Assembly (NCBI GenBank): GCA_030426085.1
Contig: JAUHYW010000039.1
Span: 23,010-87,009, forward strand
Reading direction: 5' to 3'
Length of the DNA stretch: 64,000 bases
Source: a bacterium
GTDB lineage: Bacteria > Myxococcota_A > Bradymonadia > UBA7976 > UBA1532
A program made the translations under genes and the position numbers. This document shows positions 25,660 to 36,700 of the stretch, piece after piece. How positions within the stretch are numbered: the first letter of the stretch is position 1; each line of letters starts with the position of its first letter. The notes under the pieces were generated by a model, which was not told the origin of the DNA, made no database searches, and was given only the letters and a program-made list of their open reading frames with translations.

Positions 25660-27304
25660 TCGCTTCGACCCTCAGGCCCTCGAGGACCGCTACGCCTTCA
25701 TCGATGCGGTCCCAGAGGCTCTTCTACCATCGGTCTTGAACCAAGCCGGCGGCGCATTGAGCGAGCGGGTCAGGGGGATCGTGGCGTGGCGCGACAGCCT
25801 GCTTGCCGGTCGAGTGCCCGATCCCAGTGGAGCCCCATGGCCCGACGCTGTGGTGGCGACCCCGCTGTGTGAGGTCCTCACAGCACTGGGCATCGCCCGG
25901 TTCTGCGAAGGTGAGCCGACCGTGGTCGACGCCCTTCTGGCGGACCTGCTGACCCATATCGATGCGGCCCGTAGCGCCTTCGCCCAAGCTGCCGGCGAGC
26001 GACTGGCTCATCTCGAAGCAGAAGCCCGCGCTGCATTGGAGGCGCAAATCACGACTCAGCGCCAGCGCGCTTCCAACAAGAGCCGGCGACAACGCCGGAA
26101 TGCGAGATTCGGGCTGAGCACCATCGAAAACGGCCGCATTGTGGTGCGGGGACATGTGGAGCCCGACAGCAACATAGTGGTGCTGCGTCCGGGCACCGTG
26201 AAGGCGCTGGAACGGGAGGCGGAGCGCGCGGCCGGGGCCGCCGCGATCTCGTGGTTCGAGTCACGTCTTCGCCCGAGTTGGGCTCCCCGCGTCGAGATCT
26301 GGTCTCGCCTGGCCGAGGTCTTCGGCGAACTCGGTGAGCACCTGGGCCTGGGCTGGAACCTGAGCCATGGTGTCCTGAGACACCATGGCTGGATCGAGAT
26401 GAGTCGACTGCACGAGTTGGTGAGCCAGCTCGAGCCACTGCGTGCACTGGTGCAGACGCTGGGGCGCTTGCAGGCGTCCACACACGAAGAACACAGCATC
26501 GAGCAGATCTTCGTGACATTGCGGCGAACCGAGGAGGAACTCCACCGCATCGAGACACCGCTGGCTCCAACGGAGACCCGAGGTATCGAACGCACCGACC
26601 ACATCGACCGGATGCTGCCCTCGGAGGCGGCGTTGTTGACACACCCCTTGCTGCGTCGCGTATGGCATGCTCGCCGAGCGGAGCGGGCGCTCCTCGCATA
26701 CCACCGCGAGGGGCATACTTGGGAGCGAGTCGATGTCGAAGTGGAACAGCAGGTCGAAGAGTCACGTCGCCGCCCACGCCCTGAGCGGGGGCCGATCATC
26801 GTCTGCCTGGACACCTCGGGGTCGATGGCAGGCTTGCCCGAGCAGGTCAGCAAGGCCATCACCCTCGAAGCCGTCCGCCGGGCCGCCGAAGAGAAGCGCC
26901 TGTGCCATCTATACGCCTTCAGCGGTCCGGGAGACCTCCGAGCGCGCACGATCAGCTTGGACCCGGCAGGGCTCGTCGCTCTGCTCGACTTCCTGACCTC
27001 CTCATTCCATGGAGGCACCGATGTACACACGCCGCTGGACGCAGCGCTGGACCAGTTGAGCCGTGAGGAGTGGACCCGAGCCGATGTCCTGCTCGTCAGT
27101 GATGGCCAATTTGGTGTCTCGTCGGCGCTGGTCGCGCGAGTCACCCAGGCCCGAGAACGACGGGGGACCCGCTTTCACGGCCTGCTGATCGGGCAGAGCC
27201 GACATGCAATGGAGCGAGTGTGCGATCCGCTTCACGTCTTCGCCGATTGGCAGTCGGCGCTCGGCGATCGCCCCGCCGCCAATGTGATGGTGCTGACCCG
27301 CTGA
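25652..27304 (+). CDS. ViaA-like VWA-domain protein
   Basis: 550 residues, ATG at 25652 overlapping the ATPase gene. The C-terminal 190 residues are a von Willebrand A domain with a complete MIDAS: IVCLDTSGSMAG (about 384-395), the Thr in FHGGTDVHTPLD, and VLLVSDGQFG. The N-terminal 350 residues are helical, as in ViaA, the partner that is bound or remodelled by the MoxR ATPase. A perfect 12-base inverted repeat lies within the coding sequence at 26363-26390. A MoxR-VWA pair immediately behind BREX suggests that it belongs to the island, but the 96-base gap from brxHI leaves room for its own promoter. Confidence 0.86.
   Translation: MADRFDPQALEDRYAFIDAVPEALLPSVLNQAGGALSERVRGIVAWRDSLLAGRVPDPSGAPWPDAVVATPLCEVLTALGIARFCEGEPTVVDALLADLLTHIDAARSAFAQAAGERLAHLEAEARAALEAQITTQRQRASNKSRRQRRNARFGLSTIENGRIVVRGHVEPDSNIVVLRPGTVKALEREAERAAGAAAISWFESRLRPSWAPRVEIWSRLAEVFGELGEHLGLGWNLSHGVLRHHGWIEMSRLHELVSQLEPLRALVQTLGRLQASTHEEHSIEQIFVTLRRTEEELHRIETPLAPTETRGIERTDHIDRMLPSEAALLTHPLLRRVWHARRAERALLAYHREGHTWERVDVEVEQQVEESRRRPRPERGPIIVCLDTSGSMAGLPEQVSKAITLEAVRRAAEEKRLCHLYAFSGPGDLRARTISLDPAGLVALLDFLTSSFHGGTDVHTPLDAALDQLSREEWTRADVLLVSDGQFGVSSALVARVTQARERRGTRFHGLLIGQSRHAMERVCDPLHVFADWQSALGDRPAANVMVLTR
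26363..26390. repeat. Perfect 12-base inverted repeat with 4-base loop inside the VWA gene
   Basis: AGCCATGGTGTC (26363-26374), loop CTGA, then GACACCATGGCT (26379-26390). Both arms match exactly. It encodes LSHGVLRHHGW in the VWA gene, so the codons alone do not require this symmetry. Confidence 0.9.
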
Positions 27305-27337
27305 CACAGCTGCGCTGAGTCGAAAACTCATGTGTCA
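27302..27337 (+). terminator. Hairpin at the end of the VWA gene, possible terminator
   Basis: The inner stem is TGAGT (27316-27320) pairing with ACTCA (27326-27330) around CGAAA. The outer arms TGACACA (27302-27308, including the stop codon) and TGTGTCA (27331-27337) also pair, with a seven-base bulge on the left. There is no T run after it, so it could be a processing or attenuation hairpin instead of a classical terminator. Confidence 0.4.
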
Positions 27338-27376
27338 TGGCTCCAGCGAGAATATGACGGTTACGGAGATGATCAG

Positions 27377-27859
27377 ATGAAGACCGATACCAAGCCTCAA
27401 GCGTCAGGGCGCCTTCGAGAAGCGTTTCCCAGCGCGCCGCTCGACATCGAGCAAGGCGGTGCCTGGTCCAGCTATCTGGATGCCGACGATTTCGAAGCCA
27501 CGGCTGCGCACGGGACGTGGACGCAGCTCGACGCGCAGTTTCTCGAGCACCACCACGACGCGATCTCATATGCGCCGCCATCGCTGTTCACCGCCATGCT
27601 GCCGGCTTGGCTGGCAGCCCTGCTCGCCGACGGGGACGAGCTGGACATGCTGCCGTACTTCTTCTTTCCGGCTCTGACACCGGGGGAGTCGGACGACGAC
27701 GCCGCGCGATTCCACGAGCGCGTCGGGCTGCTGAACTCGGCGCAGAAGGCAGCGGTGGCCCAAGCCCTCCAAGCGCTCGCCGGGCGTGAGGACTACGCCG
27801 ATCATCAGGACGACATCCAGAATGCATTGAGCAGCTACTGGTCGGTCCACCTTCGATGA
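27377..27859 (+). CDS. Small DUF6714-like protein
   Basis: 160 residues from ATG 27377, chosen because GGAG lies eight bases upstream and the frame upstream of it lacks a ribosome site. It contains APPSLFTAMLPAWLAALLADG, then ARFHERVGLLNSAQKAAVAQALQAL. This LPAW-type plus F..R...L...Q..A pattern is what I associate with the DUF6714 family of small acidic proteins found near toxin-immunity and defence genes. Function is unknown. It follows the MoxR-VWA pair in the same direction after a 72-base gap that contains a hairpin, so it may be the third gene of that module or a separate unit. Confidence 0.72.
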   Translation: MKTDTKPQASGRLREAFPSAPLDIEQGGAWSSYLDADDFEATAAHGTWTQLDAQFLEHHHDAISYAPPSLFTAMLPAWLAALLADGDELDMLPYFFFPALTPGESDDDAARFHERVGLLNSAQKAAVAQALQALAGREDYADHQDDIQNALSSYWSVHLR

Positions 27860-27921
27860 CGGTCAACGAGAAGGGGCACCCCACGGGCAAGGGTGAGAGG
27901 CATCACCCGAGGAGAAAAGCC

Positions 27922-28536
27922 ATGAAGCACGCAGCCATCGCGCTGTTCGCCACACTGTTGACCCTGGCCGGCGTGAGCCGGGCGGATACGCTGAGCGACT
28001 TCCAGCGCGCGGCGTCGCAGAAGGGCTGCGCCAGCATCCCCTACGACTACCTGAACAGCCGCTGCAAGGACGCGCAGCGCAAGGTGACCGAGTACTGCAA
28101 GACCGACAAGATCGGCTGCAAGGGGCTCGACATCGATCCGCTGAAGAAGGCCATCGACGGCATGAAGCGGAAGATCGACAGCCTCAAACGCGAGCGCGAT
28201 CAGTTCAAGCGCGACGGGAACCGCGACGAGGCCGACCGGGTCGACGACGAGATCGACGACATCGAGAAACGCATCGACGACCACAAGCGGCAGATCGACC
28301 AGAACAAGCGGGAGATCGACAAGCGCGTCGATCGAGGGCAGCGCTGCGTGGACGCCCGGAAGCGGGTCGAGGGCGCGTTCAAGGACGCCAAGAGCCGGGC
28401 GAAGGGCGAGAGCAACGATGAGGTGAGGCCGCTGGCTCGGCAGTTGCTCAAGCAGTGGGAGGCGGGCGAGCGGGGGCACGCCGACGCCATCCGGAGCTAC
28501 AACCGGGCCATCGACAAGTGCAAGGACAAGCGGTGA
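27922..28536 (+). CDS. Secreted/periplasmic coiled-coil protein
   Basis: 204 residues from ATG 27922 with GAGGAG just upstream. A clear signal peptide (KHAAIALFATLLTLAGVSRA, cleavage about residue 21) is followed by an N-terminal Cys-containing part (four to five Cys: GCASIPYDYLNSRCKD, YCKTDKIGCKG). Next comes a long charged coiled coil (about residues 75-140) of repeating KRKIDSLKRERDQ-type heptads rich in Asp, Arg, Lys and Ile, and a helical tail. Disulfides in an oxidising compartment are likely. I recognise no family; a periplasmic or surface spacer is a guess. It starts 62 bases after the DUF6714-like gene. Confidence 0.75.
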   Translation: MKHAAIALFATLLTLAGVSRADTLSDFQRAASQKGCASIPYDYLNSRCKDAQRKVTEYCKTDKIGCKGLDIDPLKKAIDGMKRKIDSLKRERDQFKRDGNRDEADRVDDEIDDIEKRIDDHKRQIDQNKREIDKRVDRGQRCVDARKRVEGAFKDAKSRAKGESNDEVRPLARQLLKQWEAGERGHADAIRSYNRAIDKCKDKR

Positions 28537-28836
28537 CGCACGGGTGGTGTCGGGCCGGGCGAACGCGGGGGTAGAAGCCCTCGCGGGCGGCCGAGATCGC
28601 TCCGGCGGCATGTTCCAGATGTTCCACTTCTGCGGTGCAGAAAGGCGCACGGCGGGTCACTGAGCGACACGAAGCCGTAGTCCCCAAACCCCTGAAACCA
28701 TGGCCGAATCCGCAGGCCCGCGGGGTTTCTTGCTCAGGGGCTCGGGCGTACGGCTTCTACTCGCTCATCGCCCGCCTCGACGCCGAGGTCGACTACGTCG
28801 CGGTGGAGAAGCAGTTCCTGCCCGAGTCGGTGTAGC
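28537..28836. other. Intergenic region between convergent genes
   Basis: There is no gene I can defend in these 300 bases. A 66-codon frame on the plus strand (28635-28835) ends in a protein-like stretch (FYSLIARLDAEVDYVAVEKQ) but has no ribosome site and abuts the stop of the minus-strand MoxR gene, so it may be a remnant. AAACCCC near 28685 and GGGGTTT near 28724 could pair as a weak long-loop hairpin. Confidence 0.4.
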
Positions 28837-29973
28837 TCACCGCCGAGGCGCGAGGTGCTTGCGGGCGCGCAGGAAGGCCTTCCACCGGCCGAGGGCCTTC
28901 TTCGCCCGGGGCTTGACGGCGACGTCCCAGTAGGCGTGCAGGGCGGCGGCGTCTTTGGGATCGCCCTTCACCACGGTCCCGGCCATGTGGATGACGACGT
29001 GATCCGGGGTGACCTCGCCCCGGCCGAAGAAGGCGGCGTGCAGCGCCGAGTCGAGGCCGACCGAGACCGCCTCGGCGGTCGACATCACCGCGCTGGTCTC
29101 GTCGAGCTCGATGCCGTCGGCGGTGCGGCCGCTGCGCACCTCGTGGAAGGTGGTGACGAGCAGCTCGAGCACGTCGTCGGGCAGGGTCACGTCGGCCGCG
29201 GGGCCGCCCGCGGTGAGGCGCTCGACCTGCTCCCGCACGATGCGGATCTCCTGCTCGAGGTCGGCCACCGGGGCGACGGTCTCGAAGTTGAAGCGGCGCT
29301 TGAGGGCGCTCGACATCTCGTTGACCCCGCGGTCGCGGGTGTTGGCGGTGGCGATGATGTTGAAGCCCCGCTGCGCGAGCACGACGCCGTCGTCGCCGGG
29401 CAGCTCGGGCACGGTCAGGATCTTGTCCGACAGCGCCATGAGCAGGGTGTCCTGCACTTCGTGCGGGGCCCGGGTGATCTCTTCGAAGCGCACGATGCGC
29501 CCTTGCTGCATGCCGGTGTAGAGCGGCGCGGGCACCAGCGCCCGGGGGGACGGGCCCTCGGCGAGCAGCAGGGCGTAGTTCCAGGCGTATTTGATCTGGT
29601 CTTCGGTGAGGCCGGCGCTGCCCTGGATGGTCAGCCGGCTGTCGCCGCTGATCGCGGCGGCGAGGTGTTCGCTGAGCCACGACTTGGCGGTGCCCGGTTC
29701 GCCGACGAGCAGCAGGCCCCGGTCGCTGGCGAGGGTGACGATGCTCCGCTGCACGAGGATGTCGTCACCGAAGAACTTGCGGGTGATGGGGATCGCGCGG
29801 GTCTCGCCGTCGATCTCGGCCTCGAGCGGCGCGTCGTGGCCGAGCACGAAGCGCTCGACGCTGCGGGGTGAGAGGGCCCAGCCGGCGGGGCGGGGGCCGC
29901 TGTCGTTCTGGGCGAGGGCGGCGAGTTCGTCGGCCCGGGCGTGTTCGACGGGCAGCCGGATCGCGTCGGTCAT
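28837..29973 (-). CDS. MoxR-family AAA+ ATPase, solitary
   Basis: 378 residues, ATG at 29973 behind GGAG. Motifs: Walker A GEPGTAKS (about residues 92-99), IQGSAGLTEDQIKYAWNYALLL, Walker-B-like RIVRFEEITRAP, sensor 1 FNIIATANTRDRG, and SSALKRRFNFE with the arginine-finger region. This subgroup is usually followed by VWA and DUF5682-type partners in a multi-gene cluster; here no partner is next to it on either side, and the nearest VWA protein is on the other strand 1.5 kb away. It may be an orphan remainder of such a cluster or may work with the ViaA-like protein. Start and frame are well supported. Confidence 0.85.
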   Translation of the reverse strand: MTDAIRLPVEHARADELAALAQNDSGPRPAGWALSPRSVERFVLGHDAPLEAEIDGETRAIPITRKFFGDDILVQRSIVTLASDRGLLLVGEPGTAKSWLSEHLAAAISGDSRLTIQGSAGLTEDQIKYAWNYALLLAEGPSPRALVPAPLYTGMQQGRIVRFEEITRAPHEVQDTLLMALSDKILTVPELPGDDGVVLAQRGFNIIATANTRDRGVNEMSSALKRRFNFETVAPVADLEQEIRIVREQVERLTAGGPAADVTLPDDVLELLVTTFHEVRSGRTADGIELDETSAVMSTAEAVSVGLDSALHAAFFGRGEVTPDHVVIHMAGTVVKGDPKDAAALHAYWDVAVKPRAKKALGRWKAFLRARKHLAPRR

Positions 29974-30073
29974 CGGGGGCTCCGCGGCGGTGGAGGCGAG
30001 GCATGGTGGGCGGCGGCCGGCTCGGGGTCAACCGGGTCTCGACCGCGGGCGGCGGTTCTGCTACGCGGAGGGC

Positions 30074-30586
30074 ATGCGCGACGATGACTTGATACTGCGA
30101 GCGGCGACCGAAGCGGACTTCCCCCGGGTGGCCGAAGCGCTGCGTGATTGGTGGCGCCAGCCGGGCTTCGACACCGAGCTGGCCATCCGGGAGCGGGTGG
30201 CGATGGTGCCCCGGCTGTGGTTGCAGCACTTCGCCTCGACGAGCCTGATCGCCGAGGTGGGGCCGCAGCTCTGGGGGTTCCTGGTGGGCTTCGTCTCGGC
30301 CGACCGCCCGGACGAGGGCTACATCCACTTCGTGGGGGTGTGGCCCGGCGCCCGGCGGTCGGGGGTCGGGCGGATGATGTACACCCGCTTCTTCGAGGCG
30401 TGCCGGGCCCGGGGCTGCGCCCGGGTGCGCTGCGTGGCCTCCCCGCAGAATACGCTGTCGGTCGCGTTCCACCAGGGTCTGGGCTTCACCGTCGAGCCGG
30501 GGCCGGCGGTGGGGCCGGGCGGCCCGTTCGTGCCCGACTACGACGGGCCGGGCATCCCCCGGGTGCGCTTCGTGCGTCCGCTCTGA
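30074..30586 (+). CDS. GNAT-family N-acetyltransferase
   Basis: 170 residues from ATG 30074, immediately behind GGAGGGC. N-terminal strand LILRAATEADFPRVAEALRDWW, then IHFVGVWPGARRSGVGRMMYTRFFEA (about residues 84-109) with the R-x-x-G-x-G acetyl-CoA pyrophosphate loop, then ARVRCVASPQNTLSVAFHQGLGF, the usual GNAT C-terminal Asn and aromatic pattern. The substrate is unknown. It is divergent from the MoxR gene (100 bases apart), so the two may share a promoter region. Confidence 0.88.
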   Translation: MRDDDLILRAATEADFPRVAEALRDWWRQPGFDTELAIRERVAMVPRLWLQHFASTSLIAEVGPQLWGFLVGFVSADRPDEGYIHFVGVWPGARRSGVGRMMYTRFFEACRARGCARVRCVASPQNTLSVAFHQGLGFTVEPGPAVGPGGPFVPDYDGPGIPRVRFVRPL

Positions 30587-30716
30587 GGCAGGCGTATCGC
30601 GTTCGGGTGTCGCCGCCCTCGATTCCGCACGCCGAGTTCTGAAACAATGCGCGGCAGGATCCACAGGGGAGTGGACCCGCGCCGGTCGGGGAGCCGGCAA
30701 TCCAAGCGAGGAGTAC

Positions 30717-33700
30717 ATGATGAGCGGAGCGACTGCGCGAGCCAGTCTGGCGCTGTTGATGGTGTGGGCCGTGGCCGGCTGCACCCCCGGTGATAATGGG
30801 GATGGCGGCGACGACGCGACCGTCGACATGATCGTCGAGACCGATGGCGGCGAGGACGATCTCGGCCCGGACATGGCCGAGATCCAGCCGGATGCGGGCC
30901 CCGACATGGCCGAGATCCAGCCGGATTCGGGCCCCGACATGGCCGAGCCCGACATGGCGCCCGACATGGCCGAGGTCGACATGGCGCCCGATATGGCGCC
31001 GGACATGATGCCCGATATGGCGCCCGATCCGCTCATGCTGACGGTCGACAGCCCGGTCGACGGCGATCTGGTGAACCAGAATCCGCTGCCGGTCAGCGGT
31101 ACGGTCTCCGCGTTCGCGGTGGTCACCGTCAACGGGGTCGACGCCGAGGTCGGCGAAGATCTGACCTGGACCGCCGCCATCCCCGCGCCCGACGGCGAGC
31201 TGCTCATCGAGGTGGTCGCCGCGGGCGGCGCCGGGGCCGACGAGGTGGTCGAGACGCTGACGGTCACCGTCGATACGACCGCCCCCCCCATCCGGGTGCT
31301 CCGGCCCACCGACGGCTCGATCGTGGTGACCGACCCCGAGGCGGTCGACCCGATGGTCGAGGTCTGCGTCGAGACCGAGCCCGGCGCGACGGTCGACCTG
31401 ATGGGCGTGGCGCTCGAGGTCGATGAGGACGGCGCCGGCTGCGGGCTGGCGGCGCTGCCCCGGCTGGCGGCCAACCGCATCGTGGTGGCGGCGACGGACG
31501 CGGCGGGCAACGAGGCCCGCACCGAGGTCTTCGTGACCCGCCGCGAGGGCATCCGCGACAGCGACGAGGACGAGGACGGGCTGACGCTGGCCGAAGAGGT
31601 CGAGCAGTACGGCACCGATCCGACGAACCCCGACACCGACGGCGATACGCTGCTCGACGGGCAGGAGGTCAACGAGTTCGGCACCAACCCCCAGGATCGG
31701 GACACCGACCGCGACGGGCTGTCCGACAACCTGGAGCTGCAGGAGACCGGCACCGATCCGACGATCTTCGACACCGACGGGGGCGGCATCTCGGACGGGC
31801 AGGAACTCAACTTCGGGACCGATCCCTTCGACCCGGAGGACGACCGGGTGCCGCTGCCGGTGTCGCTCTTCGACGGCGACGGCTTCGAGTGGGATCTCAA
31901 CGGGCAGGGCGAGGTCCTCGACGGCACGGACGACGCCTACGACAACGGGCGCCAGCTCTTCCTCGGCGACGGGCAGGACTTCTTCGAGTGGCCCGGCGCG
32001 GCGGGCGCGGCCCTGGAGGACTTCGACCGGGAGGTCGTCCTGGGGCCGGTCGACTTCCGGGGGCTGGTCCTCACCCGCAAGATCTACGTGCCCTCCGATG
32101 ACCGCTTCGCCCGCTTCCTCGAGCTGCTGACCAACCCGGGGCAGGAGCCGATCGAGGTCGTGGTGCGGGTCTTCGACAACCTGGGATCGGACAGCAACAC
32201 CGTGCTGGTGGCCACGAGCGACGACGTGGAGGGCGAGGAGCCGGCCTTCACCGTCGACGACGACTGGCTGGTGACCGATGACGCCGACGGGGAGCTGGAT
32301 CCGTCGATGAGCCACGTGATCTCGGGCGAGGGCGCCCGGGTCGAGCCGTCGGCGGTCGCGCGGAACCAGGGCGACCTCAACTACGACTACACGGTGACGG
32401 TGCCCCCCGGCCGCACGGTGGGCATCCTGACGTTCGCGGTGCAGAGCGCCGATCGGGCCGAGGCCATCGCCCAGGCCGAGCGGCTGGTGCTGCATCCGGC
32501 CGCGGCGCTGGCCGGCATGTCGGTGGCCGAGCAGATCGCGGTGGTCAACTTCCACCTGATCGACGACACCGACGAGGACGGCCTGCCCGACGAGCAGGAG
32601 CTCGAGCTGGGCACCGATCCCGAGAGCCCGGACACCGACGCCGACGGCCTGCTCGATCTGTGGGAGGTCGAGAACGGCTTCGACCCGCTGACCGCGGGCG
32701 ACGAGCTGCTCGACGCCGACGAGGACGGGCTGACCAACCTCGAGGAGCAGGACGCGGGCACCGACCCCCGCTCGGCCGACCCCGACGGGGACACCCTGAT
32801 CGACCCGCTCGAGCTGGAGCTGGGCACCAACCCCAACCGGGCCGACACCGACGGCGACGGCCTGGACGACGGGCGCGAGGTCAACGAGACCGGCACCGAT
32901 CCGCTGCTGCGCGACACCGACGGCGGCGGGCGCGGCGACCGGATCGAGCTGGAGGTGGATCTCACCGATCCGCTCGACCCGGCCGACGATCTGGTCGAGC
33001 CCCCGCTGGAGCTGATCGACGGGGCCGGCTTCCGCTGGGACATCGCCGGCGACGGCACGGTGGACACCGGCACGATCGTGGAGAACAGCTCGACGTTCGA
33101 CACCGGCGCCCGCCTCGTGCTCGACGGCAACGCGGTGCCGGCGCTGCCGCTCGGCAGCCAGCGCCAGCTCGCCCGGGAGGTCGTCTTCGGGCCGAGCGAC
33201 GTGGCCGGCCTGGAGGTCGTGCGGCAGGCGTACGTGCCGGCGGACGCGCAGTTCGCCCGGTTCGTGGACGTCATCCGCAACCCGGGCGACGCGCCGGTCG
33301 AGGTGCAGGCGACCTTCGTCGTCGATCTGGCCGGCTTCTCGACGGAGTACGCCGACGACTCGGACGGCGACGGCGTACTGACCGCGGCCGACGACTGGTG
33401 GCTGGCCTTCGACGAGGGCTTCTCGTTCAACCGCCCGGTGGTGGGGGCGATCTTCTCCGACGACGAGGCGGCGGTGCAGCCGGACGAGGCCGTGCAGTCG
33501 TTCAGCCTGATCGACTGGACCTTCCCCCTGGTCGTGCCCGCCGGGGGCGAGGTGCGGCTGATGCATGTGCTGACCCAGGCGGCGCCGGGCGACGTGGCCG
33601 CGGCCCGGGCCAACCTGGACGAGCTGCTCGACTTCCCCGAGGCGCTGTTCAGCGGCATGAGCGCCGAGGAGCGGCTGTCGGTGGTCAACCTCTACGTGCC

Positions 33701-36700
33701 CCAGGACGCCGACCTGGACGGCATCCCGGACATCATCGAGGTCGAGCTGGGCACCGATCCGGCCAACCCCGACACCGACGGCGACGGGCTGCTCGACGGC
33801 TTCGAGGTGGACTACGGCTTCGACCCGCTCGTCGGCGGCGAGCAGGGCCTCGACCCCGACGAGGACGGGCTCGACAACCTCGCCGAGCAGGACTTCGGCA
33901 GCGATCCCAACAACGCCGACGTCGACGGGGACGGGCTGAACGACCTCGCCGAGCGGGACGCCAACACCGACCCGTTCTCGGCGGACGGCGACGGGGACGG
34001 GCTGACCGACCCCCGCGAGCTGGAGTTGGGCACCGACCCCAACGACCCCGACACCGACGACGGCGGGCGGCTCGACGGGCCCGAGATCGACATCGACGGC
34101 TCCGACCCGTTCGACCCGAGCGACGACCTGGTGCCGGTCGAGATCGGCTTCGCCTTCGACATCGACGACGGGGCCGGCTTCTTGTGGGACATCACCGAGG
34201 ACGGCGACATCAGCAACGGCAGCCGCGACGCCTACGACGGCGGGCTGCGCCTGAGCGTCGGCGGCGACGACTTCCCGTTCTTCGACGAGGGTTTCCTCGC
34301 TCTCGGCGCCCGCGAGATGCGCCTCGGCCCGGCCCCGATGGGCGGCTTGCAGGTGCTGCGGCGGATCTACATCCCCGAGGACGGGCAGTACGCCCGGTTC
34401 ATCGAGGTCCTCAACAACCCCACCGGCGAGGCCATCGAGGTCGAGGTCGGGCTGCGGGGCAACCTCGGTTCAGACCTCAGCACCCAGCTCATCGACGAGA
34501 GCAGCGGCGACGGGGTGGTCGACGAGAGCGACGACTGGTTCGTCACCGATGACTTCAGCCTGGATGGGGGCGACCCCACCGTGCTGCATTTCTTCTCGGA
34601 CGACCGGGCCGCGGTGCAGCCCACTGAGGTGTCGATGCCGGTGCCCGACGACGACTTCTCGTTCACCTTCCCGGTCGTGGTGCCGGCGGGCGAGACGATC
34701 TACGTGATGCACTTCGCCGCCCAGCACGACGTGCCGGCGGATGTGCCGGACAACCTGGCGATCATCGCGGCGCTGGGCGACGACGTGCTGGCCGGCCTGC
34801 GCAACGACGAGCGGCCCCGGGTGGTCAACCTGCGGGTGGTGCTCGACACCGACGACGACGGCCTGTCCGATGACGACGAGGCGCTGCTGGGCACCGACCC
34901 GCTCGATCCCGACACCGACGGCGACGGCCTGCCCGATGGCTTCGAGGTCGACAACGGCCTCGACCCGCTCGTCGGCGGCGAGCAGGGGCTCGACCCCGAC
35001 GGCGACGGCCTGAACAACCTGGCCGAGGCGGCGGCGGGCACCGATCCCAACCTGGCCGACACCGACGGCGACGGGCTGGACGACGCGGTCGAGGTGGCCG
35101 GCCCGACCGACCCGCTCGATCCCGACACCGACGGTGACCGCTTGCTGGACGGGGCGGAGCTCGACGCCGGCACCGATCCGCTGCTGCCCGACACCGACGA
35201 GGGCGGCGCGCTCGACGGGGACGAGGTGCTGCGCTTCGGCACCGATCCGCTCGACCCGACCGACGACCGGCAGCCGGTGAACCTGACCTACGATCTGTTC
35301 GACGGGGCCGGCTTCGAGTGGGACATCAACAGCCAGGGCGCGGTCGTCGACGGCGGGCAGCCGCCCGATGGGCGGGAAGACGCCTACGACACCGCCTTCT
35401 CGCTCGTGGTCGGCGGCTCGGGCTTCCCCGGCCAGCCCGAGGCCATCCTGGAGTACTTCGGCCAGCAGCTCGTCTTCGGCCCGGCCGTGATGGGCGACGT
35501 GTCGGTGGAGCGCCGGGTCTACGTGCCCAGCGACGGGCAGTTCGCCCGCTTCGTCGACGCGTTCACCAACCTGACCGGCGAGGTGATCGAGCTGCCGGTC
35601 AACATCGGCGGCAACCTGGGTTCGGACGGCGCGAACGTCATCGTCGAGAGCAGCAGCGGCGACGCCGAGGTGGACGCCGATGACGACTGGTGGACCAGCG
35701 ACGACGGCGACCCGGGCTTCGACCCCAAGCTGCTGTTCCTCTTCTCCGACGACGTGGCCCCGGTGCAGCCCGACGCGGTGGACGCCACCGGCGACAACAT
35801 CGACTTCGACTACACCCTGACCATCGAGCCGGGGCAGACGGTGCGCCTGATGCACCTCGCCGCCCAGGCCGACGCCCGGGCCGACCTCGACGTCATCCGC
35901 GACGGGCTGCTCGCCTTCGGCCCCGACACGCTGGCCGGCATGACCAGCGTCGAGCAGATCCAGGTGGTGAACCTGGCGGTCGCCGAGGACACCGACGGCG
36001 ATCTGCTGACCGACAGCGAGGAGCTGGACCGGGGCACCGATCCGGCGAACCCGGACACCGACGGCGACGGCCTGCTGGACGGCTTCGAGGTGTTCTACGA
36101 CCTCGACCCGCTCGTGGTCGGCGACGAAGCGCTGGACGGGGACGGGGACGGCCTGGACAACCTCACCGAGCAGACCCTGGGCACCCGCCCCGATCGGGCC
36201 GACACCGACCGCGACGGGCTGGACGACGGCGACGAGGTCGACCGGGGCACGCTGCCGCTGAGCGCCGACTCCGACGGGGACGGGATCGCCGACGGGGACG
36301 AGGTCGAGCGGGGCACCGATCCGCTCGCGGTCGACAGCGACGGCGACGGGCTGGAGGACGGCTTCGAACTGGAGTTGGAAACCGACCCCCTGGACCCGGA
36401 CAGCGACGGGGACGGCATCCCCGACGGGGACGAGTTCGTGCTGGGGCTCGACCCGGTCGATCCGGCGGACGCGGACGGTGATCCCGACGAGGACGGGCTG
36501 ACTTCGGGCGACGAGTACGCCCGGGGCACCGACCCGTTCGACGCGGACAGCGACGGGGACGAGCTCGACGACGGCGACGAGGTGAACGTGCACGGCACCG
36601 ACCCCGCGCTGGTCGACACCGACGAGGGCGGGCGCAGCGACGGTCAGGAGGTCCTCACCGACGAGACCGATCCGCTCGATCCGGCGGACGATCTGCCGCT

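Noticed and set aside
30486..33566. 1,026-codon minus-strand frame opposite the TSP3 gene
   Set aside because: His/Arg/Val-rich mirror of the Asp-rich repeats; periodicity comes from the plus strand.
34470..36593. 707-codon minus-strand frame opposite the TSP3 gene
   Set aside because: Mirror of the same repeats; no start signal.
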